Source: Methanothrix sp.
GTDB lineage: Archaea; Halobacteriota; Methanosarcinia; Methanotrichales; Methanotrichaceae
Direction: 5' to 3'
Assembly: GCA_003162615.1 (NCBI GenBank)
Contig: PMNG01000109.1
Span: 1 to 9,890 of the forward strand
DNA: 9,890 nt
In this document: piece by piece, positions 1 to 5,248 of the stretch
Numbering within the stretch: position 1 is the stretch's first letter
Layout: each line of letters opens with the position of its first letter
Made by a program: the position numbers and the translations under genes
The notes under the pieces: model-generated
What the model saw: the letters and a program-made list of their open reading frames with translations, nothing else
What the model was told of the DNA's origin: nothing
Database searches by the model: none

Positions 1-90
1 GTATCAATATGATATTATATAATTTTTCCGGTCAAAACAAGTTCTAGGCTGATCTGATTATCTAGGGGAGCTAGACACATACAAATAATG

Positions 91-104
91 CTATTAGCTA
101 ATAG
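91..104. repeat. Perfect 14-bp palindrome
   Basis: CTATTAG is followed directly by its reverse complement CTAATAG. With no loop it is more likely a dimer-binding DNA site than an RNA hairpin. No adjacent intact gene tells what it would control. Confidence 0.5.
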
Positions 105-147
105 TTAGCGCAGATCAGATTAATCCCACAGTTCCTGCAAACACAGC

Positions 148-167
148 AGATCAATCTGGATTGATCT
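148..167. repeat. 9-bp inverted repeat, 2-base spacer
   Basis: Arms AGATCAATC (148-156) and GATTGATCT (159-167) are exact reverse complements around TG. It sits 16 bases from the peptidase-tail relic at 184-237 and shares the GATC-containing core with nearby CAGATCA repeats. An operator-type or recombination-type site is possible; neither is shown. Confidence 0.5.
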
Positions 168-183
168 CGCCTCAGAGGTACGA

Positions 184-237
184 TCACGCTCGCCAGATCT
201 CTTGCAGCAAACTGGTCAGTCTCTCGGCCCCATTCTG
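184..237 (-). pseudogene. Relic of the 3' end of an M24 peptidase gene
   Basis: Read on the minus strand, these bases encode QNGAERLTSLLQEIWRA followed by a TGA stop. The intact peptidase gene at 1623-2795 ends QNGAERLTSLPQEIWRV. Over the 48 aligned bases 190-237 and 1629-1676 I count six differences, all transitions. Five are synonymous and one changes Pro to Leu; the last residue before the stop also differs (Ala against Val). This pattern means the copy diverged while still under selection for protein, so it came from a functional paralog or foreign ortholog rather than a very recent copying error. Similarity stops abruptly beyond 237, so only the last 17 codons remain. Confidence 0.8.
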
Positions 238-347
238 TCCTTTAGCTTTTCGCTGTTCCAAACTGAACTGATCGCATTGAAGCGGGTTTGGCCAGTTTCG
301 TCTTGGAAAAATCTATAATCTCAGCGCATACATACATCTTCGAAGAC

Positions 348-643
348 ATGGCTCGAATATCAGTCGACAAAGAAAAGATAGCCAATTTTTGCCGCAGGCA
401 TCACATCCGACGTCTGTCTCTCTTCGGGTCTGTGCTGAGAGACGATTTTGGCCCGGCTAGCGATGTCGATGTGCTTGTGGAGTCGAGCCCGATCATGTTC
501 CAGGACTAGCTTTTTTCTCGATGGAAGAGGAGTTATCTCAAATTATTGGGAGAAAGGTGGATCTCAATACCCCAGCATTCTTAAGCCCGTACTTCAGAAA
601 TAGAATCGAGAGAGAATCGGAAGTGCAGTATGTCACGGCGTGA
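348..643 (+). pseudogene. Frameshifted MNT-type minimal nucleotidyltransferase
   Basis: From ATG 348 the first frame encodes a minimal nucleotidyltransferase head with the family signature GSVLRDDFGPASDVDVLVE (residues 27-45). This includes the Gly-Ser pair and the metal-binding Asp39/Asp41. That frame then ends at a TAG at 507-509. A second frame entered at about 482-485 continues with EPDHVPGLAFFSMEEELSQI and RKVDLNTPAFL to a TGA at 641-643, the expected rest of the family. Restoring one base near 483 gives a normal 98-residue protein (VLVEFEPDHVPG). Such MNT proteins usually pair with a HEPN (DUF86-like) RNase, with the MNT protein acting as an AMPylating antitoxin. No HEPN gene follows, so this is a broken orphan. 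A frame-correct upstream start at 288 exists, but the 20 extra residues look unrelated to the family. Confidence 0.8.
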
Positions 644-728
644 TTCAGATCTTCCTCATCAAGAACGGCATATTTGCCTTGAAAGTTAAGCAATTACCAG
701 CATCAAGCTTTGAAATTTCTTCAGCGCA

Positions 729-736
729 TTTATATC
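729..736 (+). promoter_or_regulatory. Candidate TATA box for the toxin-antitoxin pair
   Basis: TTTATATC lies 36 bases before the antitoxin ATG at 772. An archaeal start about 25-30 bases downstream would give a leader of roughly 12 nt, which would still hold the GGTGAG ribosome-binding site at 763-768. The spacing fits, but this is inferred from sequence only. Confidence 0.45.
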
Positions 737-771
737 TCATTGCTACACTATATCCAGTTGCTGGTGAGATA

Positions 772-1098
772 ATGAGCGATACTGTCGAGGTTTCTAGGGA
801 TGCCTTCGAGCCCATAGCCTTGCTCGTAAAAGAGGGCCTCTTCAAGAACGAGAAGGATGCACTTAAAAGCCTGGTACTCGATCAAGCTTCATCGAAGATT
901 CGCCACTTTGACACCAAGATCAGAGAGATGCAAGCCAAGTACAAGGTGAGCTTTGAGGAGTTCAAAGAGCACATCGAATCGAGGAAGAAGTCTGAATCCT
1001 TTGAGGAGTGGGACGACTTCATAATCTGGGAAAGCTACGAGTCGGCTCGCAGATACTGGGCAGATGTTGAGGCCCGTCTCAAAGGCCAGAATGCATGA
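772..1098 (+). CDS. Probable antitoxin of a TumE/DUF6516-type pair
   Basis: A 108-residue acidic and basic, helix-rich protein. I chose ATG 772 because GGTGAG stands 3 bases before it and because the 44 residues of an upstream extension (from 640) look non-coding and would include the presumed promoter. Residues 1-45 (DTVEVSRDAFEPI, then LFKNEKDALKSLVLDQ) suggest a short beta strand followed by two helices, as in ribbon-helix-helix DNA-binding antitoxins. Residues 46-108 are charged and helical, with a conserved-looking WDDFIIWESY segment (80-89) that could grip the toxin. The last 4 bases overlap the next gene (ATGA), which implies translational coupling. I do not recognise a named family. 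The antitoxin role is inferred from position, size and charge. Confidence 0.7.
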   Translation: MSDTVEVSRDAFEPIALLVKEGLFKNEKDALKSLVLDQASSKIRHFDTKIREMQAKYKVSFEEFKEHIESRKKSESFEEWDDFIIWESYESARRYWADVEARLKGQNA

Positions 1099-1454
1099 AT
1101 GTTCAGGAGATCCTCGATACTCTCTCGTCCAGTGATATTGTTGAGGAGATAGCGGTAATAGTATTAGTCCAGGAGCCGGGAAGACAAGCGCTGCGGGCAA
1201 CCGCATCGTTGAAGGGAGGATACGTCCTACACATCAACGAGGCATTGGGCAGAGGCTTCAGACGCTATTCCTATCACGTCCAAAAAGGAGAACAAATGGT
1301 GCGAAGATGGGACAATGCGCCCCACTGGCCTGATATGAAGACCTTCCCGCATCATCTTCATCTCGGCAGTGAGAAGAATGTCTTGGAATCCCGAGAAGTT
1401 ATCGTTGAGGATGTGCTCGATGAGATGAAGACTATATTATCCCATTCGCGCTAA
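1095..1454 (+). CDS. DUF6516/TumE-like toxin
   Basis: A 119-residue protein with the motifs I associate with the DUF6516 (TumE toxin) family: RRYSYH (56-61) with a following Lys, RWDNAPHWPD (71-80) and TFPHHLH (83-89), then a C-terminal helix (EDVLDEMKTIL). The invariant Arg, His, Asp and Asn residues suggest a catalytic or nucleic-acid-binding surface, as expected of an RNase-like toxin, though the activity is not demonstrable here. The gene starts inside the end of the antitoxin gene (ATGA overlap), the usual type II layout with antitoxin first. The GTTCAGGAG after its start is coding, so initiation probably depends on coupling. Length is normal for the family and the gene appears intact. 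It converges with the peptidase gene, with a 168-bp gap in which I see no gene. Confidence 0.75.
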   Translation: MNVQEILDTLSSSDIVEEIAVIVLVQEPGRQALRATASLKGGYVLHINEALGRGFRRYSYHVQKGEQMVRRWDNAPHWPDMKTFPHHLHLGSEKNVLESREVIVEDVLDEMKTILSHSR

Positions 1455-1622
1455 AATTGAGGGCCCTTAACTTGCTAATTGGCGTGACTTCTCGCATCCG
1501 TTCACAGCACGATCGTTTTTGTCCACAGCCACGGCACAATGCTGGTTGGCCGCAAGCTGCTCCAGGTTGTAAATGCCAAAGATCAAGATCGAGGTCTACA
1601 ATCATCTTCAAGACAAGGCGTG

Positions 1623-2795
1623 TCAAACCCGCCAGATCTCCTGCGGCAAGCTGGTCAGCCTCTCGGCTCCATTCTGAGTTGTCAAGTAGGTGTCTTCGAC
1701 TCCGAGTACGCCCTTGTCTGGATAGATCACCTTTGGCTCTATGGCAACCGTCATATTGCTTTGAATGACATGATCAAGAGGACCTATGACTGGGTACTCG
1801 TCCAGCTCCAGGCCCACACCGTGGCCAACGAAGCCGCATTTATTGCCCGGTGGGCCGCCCAGGTAATCCTTGTAGCCAAGCTTCTCTCCCATCGCCTCGG
1901 ATAGCTCGAACAGCTCTTTTCCTGTTCTGCCCGGTCGAAGTTCTCTGGCTATCGTATTCTCGATCTCCAGCGCTGCATCGTAGGCGTCCTCCAGCTCTGA
2001 GTCAAGCCTGCCCAGAGTGAAGATCCTGGTAGCATCGGCGATGTATCCGTTGTATATGCCCACAGTGTCCACAAAAATAGGCTCGTTCCGCTTGATCTTG
2101 TTGAACCCTGCACCCTGCGGAAACATGATGGAAGTTCCTCTGCCGCCTGTTGGCGAAGCCAGGTAGCTCGGGAACGCCGCCTCAGAACCGCACATGACAT
2201 GGCCCAGGGGGACGATGCTGTTGAACTTTCGGAAATGCAATGAACCCTGATGGCCCATGGCTCTCATCACAGACTCAATACGGCAGATCAGGTCTATCTC
2301 TTTCATTCCCTCTTGGATGTAATCTGGAACGGATGAGATCCCTGCATCCAGCATCCTGGCAGCCTCCCTGACCAGGCCAAGCTCGAACTCTGACTTGACG
2401 GATCTTATGTGCCTGATTCTTTCAGAGACGTCGACGAACTTGGCCTCCTGCAGGGCGCTGGCAATACGGAAATAAAAGCTGCAGGGAAGAACATCCATCT
2501 CCAGGCCTACGGTTGCACCCGTTGGTATTCCGAGGTCTGACTTCAGGTTTCTCATATTCCTGAGCGGCCTGACATTTAGAGGGGACTCCTGAATCGCTCG
2601 CTCCAGGCTCCGCCTCATCATCACAACAGGTTCGCCACACTTCGGTACATAGATAAGACCGTCCTGGGCTGTTCCTGAAAAGTAGCATACGTCCGCGGAT
2701 TGAAAGAGCAGTGCTCCGTCGATATCGCCCATCCGGGTTTGAAGAGCCTTTATCCTGTCATCTATCTCCGACTTCGGGGTAAGAACGTACTCCAT
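1623..2795 (-). CDS. M24 family metallopeptidase (Xaa-Pro peptidase type)
   Basis: A 390-residue cytoplasmic protein with the two-part layout of prolidase and aminopeptidase P. Residues 1-125 form a creatinase-like N-terminal domain, and about 135-380 form the pita-bread catalytic domain. All five dinuclear metal ligands can be placed: Asp243 (FVDTVG), Asp254 (IADATR), His325 (GHGVGLELDE), Glu353 (AIEPK) and Glu367 (GVEDTY). It should therefore be active on peptides with Pro at the second position, working in peptide recycling. Substrate choice within M24 cannot be read from sequence. ATG 2795 is preceded by GAGG at 2804-2807 with 8-base spacing. It is divergent from the nitroreductase gene. 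Its last 54 bases recur as a diverged relic at 184-237. Confidence 0.9.
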   Translation of the reverse strand: MEYVLTPKSEIDDRIKALQTRMGDIDGALLFQSADVCYFSGTAQDGLIYVPKCGEPVVMMRRSLERAIQESPLNVRPLRNMRNLKSDLGIPTGATVGLEMDVLPCSFYFRIASALQEAKFVDVSERIRHIRSVKSEFELGLVREAARMLDAGISSVPDYIQEGMKEIDLICRIESVMRAMGHQGSLHFRKFNSIVPLGHVMCGSEAAFPSYLASPTGGRGTSIMFPQGAGFNKIKRNEPIFVDTVGIYNGYIADATRIFTLGRLDSELEDAYDAALEIENTIARELRPGRTGKELFELSEAMGEKLGYKDYLGGPPGNKCGFVGHGVGLELDEYPVIGPLDHVIQSNMTVAIEPKVIYPDKGVLGVEDTYLTTQNGAERLTSLPQEIWRV

Positions 2796-2856
2796 TCGAT
2801 CTGCCTCTGCTTTTAATCCTCACTTATTGAACGAATCCCTTGGTAACAATGTTCCA

Positions 2857-2864
2857 CTATTTAG
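2857..2864 (-). promoter_or_regulatory. Candidate TATA box for the peptidase gene
   Basis: On the minus strand this reads CTAAATAG. It would place the transcript start about 40 bases before the peptidase ATG. The match is only fair and no other element supports it. Confidence 0.3.
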
Positions 2865-2958
2865 AGGTCGTCCTGAAAAGAAAAAAGGCTCGATTAAGAA
2901 CGCATCTGGTATCTATCGTACGATTGTCGCAGGAGTCGAAGGCATCGAGAATAAAGTC

Positions 2959-2966
2959 TAAATTAT
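2959..2966 (+). promoter_or_regulatory. Candidate TATA box for the nitroreductase gene
   Basis: TAAATTAT lies 51 bases before ATG 3010. A start near 2990 would leave a leader of about 20 nt that holds the purine-rich AAGAGGCGAAG ribosome-binding site (2996-3006). Other AT-rich runs nearby (2974-2983) could serve instead. Confidence 0.35.
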
Positions 2967-3009
2967 TTGCAACATAAACATATTCACATATTCTTAAGAG
3001 GCGAAGATC

Positions 3010-3525
3010 ATGCTCGACATATTAAGGAAAAGACGCAGTATCCGAAAGTACAGGGAATTGGAGATCGATCGAGAGACAATCGAGCTATTGAAGGAAGCGG
3101 CACTGCGGGCCCCAACTTCGCGCGGCATCAAGCCCTGACGATTCGTGTTTGTCACCGACAAAGCTTTGCTGGAAAAGCTGTCCGAGGCCAAAAAGAGCGG
3201 TTCCGGTTTCTTAAAGGGCGCGAGCTTAGGCGTTGTGGTGTGTGCCGACGAGAACGAGTCTGATGTCTGGATCGAGGATTGCTCCATCGCCTCCATAATC
3301 CTTCAGCTTGCGGGCCAAAGCCATGGACTGGGCACATGTTGGATACAGATCAGGAATAGGATGTACAGCGATGACATGTCTTCGGAGGATTATATAAGAG
3401 GAGTGTTGGATTTGTCGAAAAACTTGCGAGTGGAATCGATGATCTCCTTCGGCTACCCGGATGAAGAAAAATCGCCTGTTCCCAAAGAGCAGCTTGATTA
3501 CCAGAAAATAACTCAAATGAATTGA
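3010..3525 (+). pseudogene. Nitroreductase-family flavoprotein, interrupted by TGA
   Basis: From ATG 3010, with AAGAGGCG just upstream, the frame encodes a classic nitroreductase start: LRKRRSIRKY (residues 5-14, FMN phosphate contacts) and ALRAPTSRGIKP (31-42). Codon 43 is TGA (3136-3138). The same frame then continues without loss as RFVFVTDKALLEKL to a stop at 3523-3525, including HGLGTCWI (about residues 111-118) and the C-terminal ISFGYP segment. Family members usually carry Trp at this place (KPW-x-F), so a TGG to TGA change explains the break. Unbroken length would be 171 residues, normal for a small FMN oxidoreductase. A GTG at 3145 could restart translation, but the product would lack the FMN-binding RRSIRKY segment. 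Most likely a young pseudogene; a sequencing error is the main alternative. Confidence 0.85.
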
Positions 3526-3719
3526 ACCCGCGACATCTAGCGAGCAATTATGCGAGACAAACACGGAAAGGAGATTAGAATAAGGCAAAAGATTATTCGA
3601 GAGCTGACTTTCGTAGACCAACAGCCCGGGCCGTTCTGCCAACAACAGGTCTAGGTTACCTGAAAGCTTTGAATCTGAGGATCGAGCACACAGCCGATTG
3701 ACTCTTGGCCTCATGTTCA

Positions 3720-4325
3720 TCAGGACCCGGATCGAGTTGCTGTTGCCTTGCCTTTTCCGGTCAACACATCTGAATTGTACAGGTCATAGTTCCCATAGAG
3801 CGTACCTTTAATCATGGATAGGCTCATAACATATTTTTCGTTCGATTTACTGGCTCCGGCACCAAATCCCAGCTTGAGATCCATATCAAGAGTATCATTA
3901 GAAAAAGATCCTGTTCCAGTTATTGGAATCGGCGAGCCGTTCCCTTTAAGGTTGCCGTAGCCCTGAACCTGATCTTTGCCATCTTCTGCAAGACCTGTTG
4001 ATTGGACAAGGAAGAGATCTATAGAGGTATTAGCCGCACTGTTGAGCTTGACGTACCATTTGCCGGATAAGTCCGGGTTTGGCGTGGTATTGGAACTGCT
4101 CGCGCCACTTTGGGTTTTTACATCGGCTTCCGGCGCGCTGCCCTGTGTCGCTGTGAGATTGGGCGCATCTGTGGCGGGATCGTTCACGTCCATGAGCGGG
4201 TCCTTGAGATAGTCGGTGTTGTCTCTGACAACCCATCTTCCACAGCCCGCTGATGCATTAAAGCAGAGAACTCCCACCGCGAGAGCAGCAAGAATCGCAG
4301 CTTTGTAACTCATCCTTTCTTCCAT
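3720..4325 (-). CDS. Secreted 'DLSGKW'-domain protein, shorter paralog
   Basis: A 201-residue protein of unknown function. Residues 1-26 are a signal peptide (basic start, AAILAALAVGVLCF core, ASA before Gly-Cys28). The mature part opens with CGRW, as in the neighbouring paralog. Residues 45-84 form a disordered Ser/Thr/Asn/Pro linker. Residues 85-196 form a probable beta-rich domain that starts PDLSGKWYVKLNSA and ends LTGKGKATAT, matching the domain of the upstream gene (VDLSGKWSVKFNDS, FLGKGNATAV). Several N-x-S/T sites (Asn56, Asn79, Asn99, Asn143) suggest glycosylation outside the cell. ATG 4325 follows AAGGA at 8-base spacing; ATG 4313 (MSYK) is an alternative and leaves the signal peptide intact. 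It lies 54 bp after the paralog gene, which may be co-transcribed. The SAGC sequence is only a weak lipobox. Confidence 0.75.
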   Translation of the reverse strand: MEERMSYKAAILAALAVGVLCFNASAGCGRWVVRDNTDYLKDPLMDVNDPATDAPNLTATQGSAPEADVKTQSGASSSNTTPNPDLSGKWYVKLNSAANTSIDLFLVQSTGLAEDGKDQVQGYGNLKGNGSPIPITGTGSFSNDTLDMDLKLGFGAGASKSNEKYVMSLSMIKGTLYGNYDLYNSDVLTGKGKATATRSGS

Positions 4326-4349
4326 GGAATTATTCCTTAGTTCTTATTT

Positions 4350-4381
4350 TCTAAAAGGTCAGATTCGGCCAACCTGACCTT
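4350..4381 (-). terminator. Terminator-like hairpin between the secreted paralogs
   Basis: On the minus strand an 8-bp perfect stem (AAGGTCAG at 4381-4374 with CTGACCTT at 4362-4355) closes an 11-base loop and runs into a short T stretch (CCTTTTAG). The stem overlaps the TAA stop (4382-4380) of the upstream paralog gene. It could end or reduce transcription before the second gene, giving unequal expression of the two. Confidence 0.45.
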
Positions 4382-5093
4382 ACTGCTTTACCGCTGTAGC
4401 GTTTCCCTTACCCAAGAACTTCCCACCTGACTTCAGTACATAAGTTCCAGATAGGGCATTGTTTGTAATAAATAGGTTGAGGTCGTATTCCCTGTCTATC
4501 TGGTTGACGTACTTTCCCACTACTGTTTTTGTGGTCAATGTGACAATCTGATCGGCTACCGTTCCGCTGGCGGTCACAGGTATCTTTGTGCCATTTTCTA
4601 CAAGAGTTCCTGTACCCATGGTTCTGTCTGAGCCTGCGGATAATAGGATCAGATCTAGCGATTTGCCAGCACTGTCATTGAACTTGACAGACCATTTGCC
4701 GCTCAAGTCCACAGGTTTGGCTTCCGTTTGAGGCTGATTGGGGTTTTGGTTTTCGGTCTGATTAAGGGTCTGGTTGGAATTGTTGATTGTATTGACCAGC
4801 GACTTAGGGCTGGGATCTGGCATGCTCATGTTGGGCCCGGAGGAGACGGGCTGGATTGGACCCCGCTCATCAGGAGCCACTCTCGGTTTTGAAGTAGGGG
4901 TCTTAATGGGAACCGCTAGATCGGGAGAAGGCGTTACCAGAGAGCCCAGTTCGTGAGCAGAGACACTGAAGTCCGGATCGTTCCCTACCGCATCGTTTCC
5001 AAGCCAGTTAGTGCCGCAGTCCTTCGAGGCACCAAGCTGAACGGATAAGAATGAAAGTAATAAACCTAAGAACAGTATGCTCAACGATCTCAT
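4380..5093 (-). CDS. Secreted 'DLSGKW'-domain protein, longer paralog
   Basis: A 237-residue protein of unknown function. I chose ATG 5093 over the in-frame GTG 5108 because GGTGGAGGT lies at proper distance before ATG 5093 and overlaps the GTG. Residues 1-23 are a signal peptide (RSLSILFLGLLLSFLS core), followed by DCGTNW, which recalls the CGRW of its neighbour. Residues 55-127 form a long Pro-rich then Asn/Gln-rich linker with clustered N-x-S/T sites (Asn88, 104, 107, 111), a likely glycosylated stalk. Residues 128-234 hold the shared domain (DLSGKWSVKFN, LSGTYVL, GKFLGKGNATAV). Tandem layout and shared architecture point to a local duplication followed by divergence of the linker. The location is expected to be the cell surface or medium. 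A small ligand-binding or barrel-like domain is possible, but I have no basis for naming one. Confidence 0.78.
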   Translation of the reverse strand: MRSLSILFLGLLLSFLSVQLGASKDCGTNWLGNDAVGNDPDFSVSAHELGSLVTPSPDLAVPIKTPTSKPRVAPDERGPIQPVSSGPNMSMPDPSPKSLVNTINNSNQTLNQTENQNPNQPQTEAKPVDLSGKWSVKFNDSAGKSLDLILLSAGSDRTMGTGTLVENGTKIPVTASGTVADQIVTLTTKTVVGKYVNQIDREYDLNLFITNNALSGTYVLKSGGKFLGKGNATAVKQ

Positions 5094-5110
5094 TCTACTA
5101 ACCTCCACCG

Positions 5111-5141
5111 AGCGAAATGATTATTCGCTAACAGCTTTAAA
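5111..5141 (-). promoter_or_regulatory. Candidate promoter and operator of the secreted-protein genes
   Basis: TTTAAA at 5136-5141 is a TATA candidate 42 bases before ATG 5093, which gives a leader near 20 nt containing the GGTGGAGGT site. Between the TATA box and the start codon lies a perfect 6-bp inverted repeat, AGCGAA (5111-5116) and TTCGCT (5124-5129), with a 7-base spacer. It would overlap the predicted transcript start, a position where a bound dimer would block transcription. Confidence 0.4.
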
Positions 5142-5248
5142 GATTGCCCCCAAAAATCCTTGGTTCAAAGATTGGACAGAAGTTCATGCAGCGATCTCCT
5201 GGCTCATCGCTCTTGGTCCTAGTTGAAGTAGAATTGTCGTTTAGCGGC

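Larger units (their letters stand above)
1..183. other. AT-rich non-coding stretch with palindromes
   Basis: I see no credible gene here. The first 30 bases are very AT-rich and hold a TATA-like run (about 12-24) that could serve a promoter in either direction. A perfect 14-bp palindrome (CTATTAG/CTAATAG) lies at 91-104. A 9-bp inverted repeat with a 2-base spacer (arms AGATCAATC and GATTGATCT) lies at 148-167. The heptamer CAGATCA occurs at 111-117 and 147-153, and its reverse complement TGATCTG at 51-57. These look like protein-binding sites or the edge of a mobile segment. No partner gene is visible on the left, so their role is unknown. Confidence 0.5.

Noticed and set aside
640..771. Upstream extension of the antitoxin reading frame
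   Set aside because: The 44 extra residues resemble no family and cover the probable TATA box; ATG 772 has a Shine-Dalgarno site.
1511..1520. GATCGTTTTT as a terminator for the toxin gene
   Set aside because: Only five T residues, no stem before them, and it is 57 bases past the stop; too weak to list as a feature.
1457..1904. Plus-strand frames opposite the peptidase gene's 3' end
   Set aside because: Most of their length is antisense to the well-supported peptidase gene. The remaining 1455-1622 gap yields no recognisable protein, though gene debris there cannot be excluded.
2821..2961. 46-codon open frame without ATG between the divergent genes (ends IENKV)
   Set aside because: There is no start codon other than a TTG, no family match, and it overlaps the promoter region; an open frame of this size is expected by chance.
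3136..3138. Selenocysteine or pyrrolysine at the nitroreductase stop
   Set aside because: Pyrrolysine uses TAG, not TGA. The position is normally Trp and not Cys, and no SECIS-like hairpin was evident, so a simple nonsense change is more likely.
3550..3654. 34-codon ATG reading frame after the nitroreductase gene
   Set aside because: It has only a weak ribosome-binding site and no recognisable sequence. The 3526-3719 gap shows no other gene either.
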